Origin: Thermoleophilia bacterium
GTDB lineage: Bacteria > Actinomycetota > Thermoleophilia > Gaiellales > JAICJC01
DNA: 16,146 nucleotides
Assembly: GCA_025928435.1 (NCBI GenBank)
Contig: JAICJM010000080.1
Span: 1-16,146, forward strand
Reading direction: 5' to 3'
The notes under the pieces were generated by a model. It saw only the letters and a list, made by a program, of their open reading frames with translations, did no database searches and was not told the origin of the DNA. Of this stretch, positions 6,217 through 13,940 are shown in pieces. Position 1 is the stretch's first letter. Each line of letters begins with the position of its first letter. The translations under genes were made by a program, and so were the position numbers.

Positions 6217-6999
6217 CTATTTCCAAACTGCGGGCCCATGGTACCCCAGCTCCGCCGAAAGCGCCACCGCGCTTCGCACGAGGGGTGCGGCGGCGGCGTC
6301 CTGCGCGGGCTCGTCGAAGCGGGTGTCGGGGCCCTGGATGCCGAGGATCGCGGCCAGCTCGCCGCGCGCGCCGAGCACCGGGGCGGCAATCGCGTTCAGG
6401 TGCTCCTCGCGCTCGCCGTTCGCGCGCGCCCAGCCCTGGTCGCGGACGGCATCCACCACCCGGGCCAGCCCGGCCGGGTCGACGATCGTGCGGGCGGTGA
6501 AGCGCTCCAGGCGGCCGGTGCGGGGCGCCCCGCCGGCGAAGGCGAGCATCACCTTCCCGGTCGCGGTCGCATGGGCGATGCTGGCGCGGCCGACGCGGGC
6601 GACCGACGCGACAGTCTCCCGGCTGGGGACGAAGTCGACGGTGATCGCGTCGGGGTCGGACGGCAGCGACAGCGTCGAGGTCTCGCCGACCTCCGCCTCG
6701 AGCGCCTCCAGGTGCGGGCGGGCGAGCACGCGCAGGTCGAGCCCGGCCAGGACGTGGTTCGAGAGCGCGAGCAGGTGGGTGCCGAGCCGGTAGCGGCCCG
6801 TGTCGGGGACATGCTCGACGTAGCCCGCGTCGACCAGCGTCGAGAGCGTCCGCGAGACGGTGCTCGCGTTGATCCCGGTCAGCCGGGCGAGCTCGCTCGT
6901 CCCGGCGTCGCCGCGGACACGCAGGAAGGCGTCGAGGACGCGCAGCGCCCGCTCGACCGCGGCCAGGCGCCGCTCCGCGGGTCGTCCGGTGGGGGGCAT
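6217..6999 (-). CDS. IclR-family transcriptional regulator
   Basis: A 260-aa regulator of normal length. Residues about 11-75 form the winged helix-turn-helix: ALRVLDAFLRV, then GTSELARLTGINASTVSRTL, a recognition segment, and GYVEHVPDTGRYRLG as the wing. The remaining part is the effector-binding domain, with ATATGKVMLAFAGG, REEHLNAIAAPVLGARGELAAILGIQG and the closing SAELGY typical of IclR proteins. It probably binds an aromatic or amine-derived ligand. ATG 6999 is the start that yields a standard N terminus. It is divergent from the flavin reductase and upstream of the oxidase. Palindromes at 7009-7025 and 6199-6215 suggest autoregulation and control of both neighbours. Confidence 0.93.
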   Translation of the reverse strand: MPPTGRPAERRLAAVERALRVLDAFLRVRGDAGTSELARLTGINASTVSRTLSTLVDAGYVEHVPDTGRYRLGTHLLALSNHVLAGLDLRVLARPHLEALEAEVGETSTLSLPSDPDAITVDFVPSRETVASVARVGRASIAHATATGKVMLAFAGGAPRTGRLERFTARTIVDPAGLARVVDAVRDQGWARANGEREEHLNAIAAPVLGARGELAAILGIQGPDTRFDEPAQDAAAAPLVRSAVALSAELGYHGPAVWK

Positions 7000-7008
7000 C
7001 CGCGCATC

Positions 7009-7025
7009 ATTGCCGAAGCGGCAAT
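7009..7025. promoter_or_regulatory. Probable IclR operator in the divergent iclR/flavin reductase promoter region
   Basis: ATTGCCG-AAG-CGGCAAT is a perfect 17-base palindrome with a 3-base centre, 9 bases upstream of the IclR start and 40 bases upstream of the flavin reductase start. It shares its arms with the site at 6199-6215. On the IclR side it overlaps the place where a -10 would fall if TTGTTC (7048-7043) is the -35. Confidence 0.75.
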
Positions 7026-7053
7026 GGCGGTGTCGCATCCGTGAACAAAGGGG

Positions 7054-7068
7054 TATCGTCGCCCCGTG
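7054..7068 (+). promoter_or_regulatory. -10 element of a probable leaderless promoter for the flavin reductase
   Basis: TATCGT at 7054-7059 fits the TANNNT -10 pattern. Six bases follow before GTG 7066, the same spacing as at 2571-2585. No Shine-Dalgarno sequence precedes the GTG, in keeping with a leaderless message. The -35 position has no good match, which would suit an activated promoter. Confidence 0.55.
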
Positions 7069-7596
7069 ACGCATGACCCCCGGCTCCGGCTCGACTTCCG
7101 CGAGGTCGTCGGCGCGTTCGCCACCGGGGTCACCGTCGTCACGACCCGCGTCGGCGACACCCATGCCGGCATGACGCTGAACTCCTTCACGTCGGTCTCG
7201 CTCGACCCGCTGCTCGTGCTCGTCTCGCTCGCGCACGGGACGCGCACGCTCGAGATCGTCCGGCGCAGCGAGAAATACGCCGTCAACGTCCTGCACCGGC
7301 GCCAGCGCGACGTCGCGCTCGCGTTCGCCAAGCCGGGCGCGCCGTTCCCCCCCGGCCACACGATCGTCGACCCGGCCGGCTACCTCGCGGTCATGCACGC
7401 CCTCGCGATCCTGCGCTGCCAGGTGGTGGGCGTCCACGTCGCCGGCGACCACGACCTCGTCGTGGGCGAGGTGGTCGACTTCGAGGGCTCGGGCGGCGAG
7501 CCGCTCATCTTCCACCGGGGCGCGTTCGGCGGCCTGGACGAGGACGCGCTCGTCCCGAGCGGCCGCGTGATCGGCATCGCCGGCTCCGGCTGGTGA
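7066..7596 (+). CDS. HpaC-like NAD(P)H:flavin oxidoreductase
   Basis: A 176-aa flavin-reductase-domain protein (PF01613 type), the usual length for reductase partners of two-component monooxygenases. Seen motifs: FREVVGAFATGVTVVTT near the N terminus, GMTLNSFTSVSLDPLLVLVSL (flavin-binding strand region), KYAVNVL, and the C-terminal EPLIFHRGAFGGL. It would supply reduced flavin by diffusion to the HpaB-like monooxygenase encoded at 12474-13940. GTG 7066 is supported by the leaderless -10 geometry. It is divergent from the IclR gene across a 66-base region with an operator, so it is likely IclR-controlled. It converges on the GS-like gene, with a strong hairpin between them. Confidence 0.9.
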   Translation: MTHDPRLRLDFREVVGAFATGVTVVTTRVGDTHAGMTLNSFTSVSLDPLLVLVSLAHGTRTLEIVRRSEKYAVNVLHRRQRDVALAFAKPGAPFPPGHTIVDPAGYLAVMHALAILRCQVVGVHVAGDHDLVVGEVVDFEGSGGEPLIFHRGAFGGLDEDALVPSGRVIGIAGSGW

Positions 7597-7598
7597 AT

Positions 7599-7628
7599 GG
7601 GGACAGTCCCCATCCGGGGACTGTCCCC
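7599..7628. terminator. Strong hairpin between convergent genes (terminator or REP-like element)
   Basis: GGGGACAGTCCCC (7599-7611), a 4-base loop ATCC, then its exact reverse complement GGGGACTGTCCCC (7616-7628). The 13-base perfect stem lies between the stops of the flavin reductase and the GS-like gene. It can act on both strands. There is no T tract, so it may be a repeated extragenic palindrome rather than a classic intrinsic terminator. Confidence 0.7.
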
Positions 7629-7645
7629 GCTTCTCCCGCGTGCGC

Positions 7646-8974
7646 CTACAAGTGGTGGGTGTACTCGGCGAACTCCCAGTCGGTCACGGCGAGGCGGGCG
7701 CGCTCCAGCTCGACGCCCTTGATGACCCGGAAGATGCGCACGAGCTCGGGGCCCATGGCCTCGGTCAGCACGGTGTCGGCCTCGAGCGCGTCGAGCGCCG
7801 CCTCGAACGTGGTCGGGAGCGGCGTCAGTGTCTCGGCCTCGGGCAGCTCGTAGATCAGGCCCTCCAGCGGCGCCGGCGGCTCGAGCTCGCGCTTGATGCC
7901 GTCGAGGCCGGCGAAGAGGGCCGCGGCGATCGCAAGGTAGGGATTTGCGGCCCCGTCGCCGACCCGGAACTCGACCCGGGTCGCGCCGCCGCGCTCGCGG
8001 GGGACGCGGGCGAGCGTCAGCCGGTTGTCATGCCCCCAGCTCACGAGCGTCGGCACGAGCGCCTCGGGATGCAGGCGCCGGTAGGCGTTCGTGGTCGGGT
8101 TGAAGAATGCCATCAGCCCCGGCCCGTGCTCGAGCAACCCGGCGATCAGGTGCCGCGCCATCGGCGAGAGCCCGTCGTCGCCGTCGCCGTTCAGAGCGTT
8201 CTTGCCGTCCTTGTCCGCCAGCGAGATGTGGAGGTGGAAGCCCGACCCCTCGTCGTCGTTCCAGGGCTTGCCGATGAACGTCGCCAGCATGCCCTCGCGC
8301 GCGGCCAGGTCCTTCACCACCGACTTGAACCGGAACGCGCGGTCGGCGGCGTCGAGCGCCGGGCCGTGCGCCAGGTTGATCTCGTACTGGCTGCGGCCGT
8401 ACTCGTGGTTGGCTGCGATCGCCCCCAGGCCCATGTCGACGCAGGCGTGCAGCATGGTCGTCAGCACCCCGCGCGGGTCGGCGACGTGGCCGACCGTGTA
8501 GACGTGGCTCGGGTTGTCGACGTACCGGCGGTAGCCGTGCTCCGCGCCGGCGTCCGGCACGCACAGGTAGAACTCGAGCTCCGGGCCGATCACCGGCGAC
8601 ACGCCGAGCTCCGCATAGCCCTCGATCGCGCGCTTCAGCGCCCCCCGCGGATCGACGTCGTAGGGCGAGCCGTCCATGCGGAAGAGGTCGGCCAGGCACC
8701 AGGCGGTGTCCTGCTCCCACGGCACCGGGACGACCGTCTCGAGGTCGGGCCGCGCAAGGATGTCCTGGAACCCGTGCTCGGGCCCGGCGACGACGTTGTG
8801 CCGCAGGTCGACCGTCATGATCGCCTCGCAGTAGGCGCCGCCGTCGTCCGCGATGTGCGCGATGTGCGAGATCGGATAGTCCTTGCCGCGCGAGATGCCG
8901 TGCAGGTCGGAGTAGGTCATCCGGACGGTGCGGACGCCGCGCTGCTCGAGCGCGCTCAGGGTGCTATCGGCCAC
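7646..8974 (-). CDS. Glutamine synthetase-like gamma-glutamyl-amide ligase (PuuA/GlnA3/GlnA4-type)
   Basis: A 442-aa GS-superfamily ligase, which joins glutamate and an amine with ATP. Metal/glutamate residues are visible: GPELEF (E132, E134), NHEYGRSQYEINL (E191, E198), GSGFHLH (H247, H249), NAYRRL, and VEFRVGDGAANPYLAIAA. The C terminus EFAEYTHHL is typical of GS-like amide ligases that act on polyamines, ethanolamine or other amines. The NLY adenylylation region of housekeeping GlnA was not seen. It is the last gene of the operon; GTG 8974 follows an AAAGGA ribosome site. With the FAD oxidase, aldehyde dehydrogenase and PuuD-like hydrolase it makes a full Puu-type enzyme set. True ammonia-assimilating activity is less likely from context. 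Confidence 0.9.
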   Translation of the reverse strand: MADSTLSALEQRGVRTVRMTYSDLHGISRGKDYPISHIAHIADDGGAYCEAIMTVDLRHNVVAGPEHGFQDILARPDLETVVPVPWEQDTAWCLADLFRMDGSPYDVDPRGALKRAIEGYAELGVSPVIGPELEFYLCVPDAGAEHGYRRYVDNPSHVYTVGHVADPRGVLTTMLHACVDMGLGAIAANHEYGRSQYEINLAHGPALDAADRAFRFKSVVKDLAAREGMLATFIGKPWNDDEGSGFHLHISLADKDGKNALNGDGDDGLSPMARHLIAGLLEHGPGLMAFFNPTTNAYRRLHPEALVPTLVSWGHDNRLTLARVPRERGGATRVEFRVGDGAANPYLAIAAALFAGLDGIKRELEPPAPLEGLIYELPEAETLTPLPTTFEAALDALEADTVLTEAMGPELVRIFRVIKGVELERARLAVTDWEFAEYTHHL

Positions 8975-8986
8975 GCGGGGATCCTT

Positions 8987-10231
8987 TCATGCCGCGGCGA
9001 CCCGGACGGGCATCGCCTTGAGAGCGTTGGTGAAGTTCGTGCGCATGCGCCGGGGCGGGCCGGCCGGCTCGATCGACGCGATCCGCGGGAGCAGCTCCTC
9101 GAACATGATCCTCACCTCGAGCTTGGCCAGATGCGCGCCGAGGCAGAAGTGGGGGCCGCCGCGCCCGAAGCTGACGTGGTCGTTGGGCTTGCGGCCGATG
9201 TCGAACCGCAGCGGATCCTCGAAGGCCCGCTCGTCGAAGTTCGCCGACGCGTACCACGTGACGACCTTGTCACCCTCCTTGATCTGCGCCCCGCGCAGCT
9301 CGACCTCGCGGGTGGCGGTGCGGCGGAAGTGCAGCACGGGCGTCGCCCAGCGGATGATCTCCTCGACCGCGGTCGGCATCAGCTCCGGGTCGGCCCGCAG
9401 CCGCTCGAGCTCCTCCGGGAAGTCCATGAACGCCTGCATGCCGTGCGCGATCGCCTGGCGGGTGGTCTCGTTGCCGGCGACGACGAGCAGGAGGAACATC
9501 GCGTCGAACTCCTGCTCGGTCAGCCGCTCGCCGTCGACCTCGCCCTGGACGAGCTTGGTGACGATGTCGTCGCGCGGCTCCTTGCGCCGCTCGGCGGCCA
9601 GCGCGTGGCCGTACTTGTAGAGCTCGAGCGCGACCGGGCTGCGGAACGGGAGCAGCCGGTACTGCTCGCTCGACGGGTGCTCGTACGAGATCTCGGAGAG
9701 GTCGGGGTCGGTGGAGCCGATCATGGCGTCGCCCCACTCGATCAGCTTGCCGTTGTCCTCGTGCGGCACCCCCAGGATCTCGCACAGGACGCGGATCGGG
9801 AGCACGGCCGCGACGTCGTCGACGAAGTCGAACTCGACGCGGGGCAGCGCCCGGTCGAGGATGTGGTCGGTCAGCTCGCGCAGGAGGTCGGTATACGCGG
9901 CCACCGCGCGCGGGGTGAACCCGCGGTTCACGAGCGCGCGCAGACGGGTGTGGCGGGGCGGGTCGGTGTCGAGCATCGACTTGCGGGCCTCGATCGCGTC
10001 CTGCTCGAGATCCTCGAGCGCGGTCGCGCCGGTCTCCGACGAGAAGGTGGCCGTGTCCTTGTGCACCGCGACCAGGTCGTCGTGGCGGGTGACCGCCCAG
10101 TAGCCCCTCCCGTGCGGCCAGTCGTACCAGCGCACCGGGTCTGAGTCGCGCAGCCAGCGGAAGAGCTCGTGCGGGATGCCCTCGGCGAAGGCGTCGTTCT
10201 CGAAGTCGACGGCGACGGGCGGCGCGCTCAC
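8987..10231 (-). CDS. Cytochrome P450
   Basis: A 414-aa soluble bacterial P450 with all hallmarks. I-helix AGNETT is at 252-257, the ExxR pair is E291/R294, and the heme loop FGRGGPHFCLG has cysteine ligand C363. DTDPPRHTRLRALVNRGFTPRAV (C-helix region, about 88-110) is also typical. The AGNETTR pattern recalls actinobacterial CYP124/125/142-like sequences, but substrate cannot be assigned. GTG 10231 overlaps the aldehyde dehydrogenase stop as GTGA; the GS-like gene follows after 12 bases. No ferredoxin or ferredoxin reductase gene lies in the window, so electrons must come from partners encoded elsewhere. It may hydroxylate or N/O-dealkylate the pathway substrate. Confidence 0.95.
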   Translation of the reverse strand: MSAPPVAVDFENDAFAEGIPHELFRWLRDSDPVRWYDWPHGRGYWAVTRHDDLVAVHKDTATFSSETGATALEDLEQDAIEARKSMLDTDPPRHTRLRALVNRGFTPRAVAAYTDLLRELTDHILDRALPRVEFDFVDDVAAVLPIRVLCEILGVPHEDNGKLIEWGDAMIGSTDPDLSEISYEHPSSEQYRLLPFRSPVALELYKYGHALAAERRKEPRDDIVTKLVQGEVDGERLTEQEFDAMFLLLVVAGNETTRQAIAHGMQAFMDFPEELERLRADPELMPTAVEEIIRWATPVLHFRRTATREVELRGAQIKEGDKVVTWYASANFDERAFEDPLRFDIGRKPNDHVSFGRGGPHFCLGAHLAKLEVRIMFEELLPRIASIEPAGPPRRMRTNFTNALKAMPVRVAAA

Positions 10232-11676
10232 GTGGTCGATCCCTCCACGATCTGGAGCGTCTTCAGGTCGGAGTAGAAGTCGAGCGCGTAGTCGCCGCCC
10301 TCGCGGCCGATGCCCGAGATCCCCATCCCGCCGAACGGCGCGGTCAGGTCGCGGACGAGGAACGTGTTCACCCACACGGTGCCGGCCCGCACGGCCCGCC
10401 CGACACGGTCGGCCCGCTCGTGCGACCCGGTGTAGACGATGGCGGAGAGCCCGTACCGGGTGGAGTTCGCGAGCTCGATCGCCTCGGCCTCCGACGCGAA
10501 CGTCTGGAACGTGAGCACCGGCCCGAACACCTCGCGCTGCACGACCTCGGAGTCGTTTCCGCGCGGCTCGATCAGGGTCGGCTCGTAGTAGAGGCCGCCC
10601 AGGTCGGCGCGGTGGCCGCCGCGGACGATCCGGTCGCCGTGCTCCCGGGCCCGCTCGACGAATCCCTCGACCCGGGCCAGGTGGTCGGGATGGATCAAAG
10701 GCGAGACGGTGGTGTCGTCGGCGCGCGGGTCGCCCAGGACGTGCGCGTCCGTGTGGCGGTGGAACAGCTCCAGGAACTCGCCGCGGATCGACTCGGCCAC
10801 CAGCAGCCGCGTCCCGGCGAGGCACACCTGGCCGGCGTCGTCGTACTGGCCGGCCGCCTTCTTCGCGGCCGCGTCGATGTCGGCGTCCTCGAAGACGAGC
10901 AGCGGGCCCTTGCCGCCCAGCTCGGCGGTGAACGGCACCAGGTTCCCGGCGGCGGCGGCCCCGATCAGGCGCCCGGTCTCCGGCGAGCCCGTGAAGCTCA
11001 CGCGGCGCACGCCTGGGTGCGAGACGAGGGCGGCGCCGGCCTCCTCGCCGATCCCCTGCACGACGTTGAAGACGCCCGCGGGCAGCCCGGCCGCGCCGGC
11101 GAGGCCGGCGAGCAGCGAGCACGAGAGCGGCGACCACTCGGCCGGCTTGAGGATCACGGTGCACCCGGCGGCCAGGGCCGGGGCGGTCTTCCACGTCGAG
11201 AGCATGAACGGCGCGTTCCAGGGCGTGATCACGGCAGCCGGACCGGACGGCATCCGGATCACGCGGTTCAGGGTGGTGTTGCTCGACCAGACCCGCTCCT
11301 CGTAGCCGGCGGCCAGGTCGGCGTAGCTGCGGTAGTTGCGCGCGCCGCGGCTGATCACCCGGGCACGCAGCGAGCGCTCGAGCATGGCCATGTCGAGGCA
11401 CTCGACGCCCGCGAGCCGCTCGACGTTGCGGTCGATCAGGTCGGCCAGCCGGTGCAGGTAGGGCGCCCGGCCGGCGGCGCCGAGCGCCGCCCAGTCGGGG
11501 AAGGCGGCAGCGGCCGCGCGGACGGCCAGGTCGACCTCGCGTTCGCCGCCGCGGGCGACCTCGGCCAGCAGCGCGCCGTCGATCGGGGAGCGGTCCTCGA
11601 ACCGCTCGGCCGAAGGCACCCGCATGCCGCCGATGTAGTGCTCGGGCGAGACGTTGACGCCGGCGACCGTGCTCAC
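10228..11676 (-). CDS. NAD(P)-dependent aldehyde dehydrogenase (HpaE-like)
   Basis: A 482-aa ALDH of normal length. Catalytic residues are visible: N154 in ITPWNAP, K177 in LKPAEWSP, E252 in ELGGKGP and C285 in GQVCLAG; the fold-typical FTGSPETG is near 228-235. The TPWNAPFMLSTWK...ALAAGCTV...KPAEWSP run is reminiscent of HpaE, the 5-carboxymethyl-2-hydroxymuconate semialdehyde dehydrogenase of homoprotocatechuate degradation. A PuuC role, oxidising a gamma-glutamyl aminoaldehyde, is an alternative given the other Puu-type genes. GTG 11676 overlaps the upstream decarboxylase-family gene as GTGA, and its own stop overlaps the P450 GTG in the same way, implying coupled translation. Confidence 0.93.
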   Translation of the reverse strand: MSTVAGVNVSPEHYIGGMRVPSAERFEDRSPIDGALLAEVARGGEREVDLAVRAAAAAFPDWAALGAAGRAPYLHRLADLIDRNVERLAGVECLDMAMLERSLRARVISRGARNYRSYADLAAGYEERVWSSNTTLNRVIRMPSGPAAVITPWNAPFMLSTWKTAPALAAGCTVILKPAEWSPLSCSLLAGLAGAAGLPAGVFNVVQGIGEEAGAALVSHPGVRRVSFTGSPETGRLIGAAAAGNLVPFTAELGGKGPLLVFEDADIDAAAKKAAGQYDDAGQVCLAGTRLLVAESIRGEFLELFHRHTDAHVLGDPRADDTTVSPLIHPDHLARVEGFVERAREHGDRIVRGGHRADLGGLYYEPTLIEPRGNDSEVVQREVFGPVLTFQTFASEAEAIELANSTRYGLSAIVYTGSHERADRVGRAVRAGTVWVNTFLVRDLTAPFGGMGISGIGREGGDYALDFYSDLKTLQIVEGSTT

Positions 11677-12464
11677 GGCGCGAGCTCCTTCACCGTCTCG
11701 AGGTCGTCCACCGTGTAGGCGAACTGGAAGCGGAAGCCCTTGCCCATGCGCACCGGGGCGAGAGCGGCGTGCTCCTCGGACGGGGCCGGGAACAGCTCGA
11801 GCGTCGCCGGCCCCTCGTGGATCGCCGAGATCGACCGGTCGCGGCTGCGGGCGCGGACGAGCTCGTGCACCGCCGGCTCGGAGTGCCGGCCCGCGGCCAG
11901 GCGGGGGAAGTGGCGCCGGTTCACGAGCGGCGGGTCGTTGTGGGTCGGGCCGGACTCGGCGACGCGCTCGGGGGTGACCGTGCCCTGCGCGAGGCGGTGG
12001 CCGTTGGCCGAGAGCGTGCCGGCGAAGGTGCGCCCCTCCGCGCGGCAGTCGAGGCCGAACGACCGGGTCATCTCGATCTGGCCCAGCTTCTTCGGGAAGC
12101 CCTGGATCCACCCGCGCGCGAGCGCGAAGTCCCTGTCCACCCAGATGTACGGACAGTTCGTGACCTCGGCGCCGTCGAGCATCGCGTTCACGACGACGAA
12201 GAACTCCTTGTACTGGCCCCGCCCGGGCTCGAGCAGCTCCTCGCCCGAGTCCGCGCACGACTGCCAGTCGACGAAGAGCGCGGCGCAGCGGCCCGGGTCG
12301 GCGTGCGGCTCGAGCCCGGGCGGCAGGACGGCTGCGACCGCGGCCGGGTCGGCCCAGTACTCGATGACCAGGAAGTCGCCGACGTAGTGCCAGGGCGGGG
12401 CCGGAACGAGCGACGCGGTGCCGCCGGGCGAGAGCGGCAGCGAATATCCGGACGGGTGCGCCAT
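11673..12464 (-). CDS. Acetoacetate decarboxylase-family protein
   Basis: A 263-aa protein of the ADC superfamily (PF06314). The active-site stretch GWIQGFPKKLGQ contains the adjacent lysines K125/K126; in true ADC the first is the Schiff-base lysine. Other family-like parts are VLPPGLEP near residue 50, and YKEFFVVVNAML at 85-96. Family members decarboxylate beta-keto acids or act as Schiff-base aldolases/dehydratases on pyruvate-type substrates; which applies here is unknown. In a catabolic operon with FAH proteins, a keto-acid intermediate of ring fission is a reasonable substrate. ATG 12464 is 9 bases after the HpaB-like stop, and its stop overlaps the aldehyde dehydrogenase start. Confidence 0.88.
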   Translation of the reverse strand: MAHPSGYSLPLSPGGTASLVPAPPWHYVGDFLVIEYWADPAAVAAVLPPGLEPHADPGRCAALFVDWQSCADSGEELLEPGRGQYKEFFVVVNAMLDGAEVTNCPYIWVDRDFALARGWIQGFPKKLGQIEMTRSFGLDCRAEGRTFAGTLSANGHRLAQGTVTPERVAESGPTHNDPPLVNRRHFPRLAAGRHSEPAVHELVRARSRDRSISAIHEGPATLELFPAPSEEHAALAPVRMGKGFRFQFAYTVDDLETVKELAP

Positions 12465-12473
12465 GCTGGCAGG

Positions 12474-13940
12474 CTAGTCCTGCAGGAACTGCTCGACCAG
12501 GGACTCGGCGAAGCTCTTGTCGGCGATCTTGTACGCGAGCGCCGTCATCCGCCAGGAGTCGGACAGGTAGAAGCGCTCGTACAGCTCGCCGCGGCCGCCC
12601 AGGTCGGAGCCGACGTAGTCCCACGCGAGCCGGAACAGGCGGATGCGGCGCTCGGCGTCGGCGCCCGCGGCCTGGTAGAAGGTCGCGATCGCGTCGGCCA
12701 TCGGCCCCTTCATGTCGGCCTCGGACGGCGTGCACATGAACCCGCCACCGCCGATCAACTGCAGGAGCTCGTTGCAGTACGGCAGCCACTTCGGCATCTC
12801 GCCGCGCAGGGCCAGGAACGGGCGGTCGTCCGGGTACCAGACGCCGCCCTCGTCGAGGGCCGAGCCGGCCTCGGCGGAGACGATGGCCGAGCGGGTGAGC
12901 TCGCACATGTTCCACATCTGGCCGAGCTTCTCCTGGATGTGATCGAAGCGGCCGACGCCGGTCGTGTTCGCGATCAGGTGGCCGAGCCCGAAGGCGAACG
13001 AGAGCTTCACATACGCGCGCGTGAAGGCCTGGTGCATGATGTGGCCGCGCCAGCCCGTGTCGCTGATGACCTCGGAATAGCCCTCCGTGTCGCCGTCCAG
13101 GAACACGCGCGACTTCGGCACCTCGACGTCGTCGAAGATCGCCACGGCGTCCATCTCGTCGAAGCGCGACGAGAGCGGGAAGTCGACCTGGGAGCGTGGC
13201 TTCGAATAGGAGTCGCGGCAGATGAACCGCAGGCCGGGCGTCCCCATCGGGATCGCGAACGAGAGCGCGTAGCGGCCGTCCTGAGGGCGGATGTCCGAGC
13301 CCGGGTAGATCGTGAGCTCGTCGGCAAACGGCGCCAGCGTCGCCAGCATGCGCGCGCCCCGCACCGTGATGTGGCTCTCGGTCTCGCCGATCTTGTGCAG
13401 CGCCACCTGGCCGGCGGCCTGCTCGGCCTCGGGCTTGCTGCGGTCGACCTGCGGGTTCATGATCGAGTGCGTCGTGGAGAGGTCGCGGTCACGCATCTCG
13501 GCCTGGTAGGCGACCATGTTCTCGGCCCCCCGCTCGTTGCCGCGCCGCGCCCACACGTCGGAGCGGCCGGCGAAGCACGCGAAGGTCACGTTCAGGTAGT
13601 CGGGGGTGCGCCCCATCGTCCCGCCGGAGAGCGACGCCACGATCTCGATCGCCCTGCGCCGCCGCTCGAGGTCCTCGCGCGAGCGCGGGATCAGGTGGGT
13701 GACGTTGACGAGCCGGCCGTCCGCCGGCGAGGGCGCCAGCATCTCGTCGGCGTGCTCGTGCTGGAGGTCGTAGACGCGGGCGAGCGAGAGCGCGGCGCCG
13801 TGGAGCTCGTCGTGGTCGAGCGGGTGCGTGATCTTGACGCCGTTCAGCCACAGCTCGCGGGCGTCCCCGCGCAGGCCGTCGAGGAACTGGCGGCCGGTGC
13901 GGGCGGCGACGCCGGCGGAGCTGGCCGTCGCCTCGCTCAC
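12474..13940 (-). CDS. hpaB: HpaB-type FADH2-dependent aromatic monooxygenase, large component
   Basis: A 488-aa member of the 4-hydroxyphenylacetate 3-monooxygenase family, the oxygenase half of a two-component system that uses reduced FAD and O2 to hydroxylate phenols. By motif, GRTPDYLN (R111, Y115) and THSIMNPQVDRS (H158) correspond to substrate-contact residues known from HpaB structures. EVPKSRVF and the C-terminal YLSDSWRM segment are also typical. Actinobacterial relatives act on 4-HPA, phenols and other hydroxyaromatics, so the exact substrate is open. GTG 13940 overlaps the FAH gene as GTGA. The reductase partner is probably the HpaC-like gene at 7066. The symbol marks the family, not a proven substrate. 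Confidence 0.92.
   Translation of the reverse strand: MSEATASSAGVAARTGRQFLDGLRGDARELWLNGVKITHPLDHDELHGAALSLARVYDLQHEHADEMLAPSPADGRLVNVTHLIPRSREDLERRRRAIEIVASLSGGTMGRTPDYLNVTFACFAGRSDVWARRGNERGAENMVAYQAEMRDRDLSTTHSIMNPQVDRSKPEAEQAAGQVALHKIGETESHITVRGARMLATLAPFADELTIYPGSDIRPQDGRYALSFAIPMGTPGLRFICRDSYSKPRSQVDFPLSSRFDEMDAVAIFDDVEVPKSRVFLDGDTEGYSEVISDTGWRGHIMHQAFTRAYVKLSFAFGLGHLIANTTGVGRFDHIQEKLGQMWNMCELTRSAIVSAEAGSALDEGGVWYPDDRPFLALRGEMPKWLPYCNELLQLIGGGGFMCTPSEADMKGPMADAIATFYQAAGADAERRIRLFRLAWDYVGSDLGGRGELYERFYLSDSWRMTALAYKIADKSFAESLVEQFLQD

Noticed and set aside
7000..7515. N-terminal extension of the IclR reading frame to 7515
   Set aside because: The extension is antisense to the flavin reductase and has no IclR homology; ATG 6999 gives a standard-length protein.
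7646..8974. Housekeeping glutamine synthetase GlnA
   Set aside because: The C-terminal type, the apparent lack of an adenylylation motif and the catabolic operon setting point to a gamma-glutamyl-amide ligase instead.
7640..10144. 834-codon plus-strand open frame
   Set aside because: Antisense to the clearly recognisable GS-like and P450 genes; composition typical of high-GC shadow frames.
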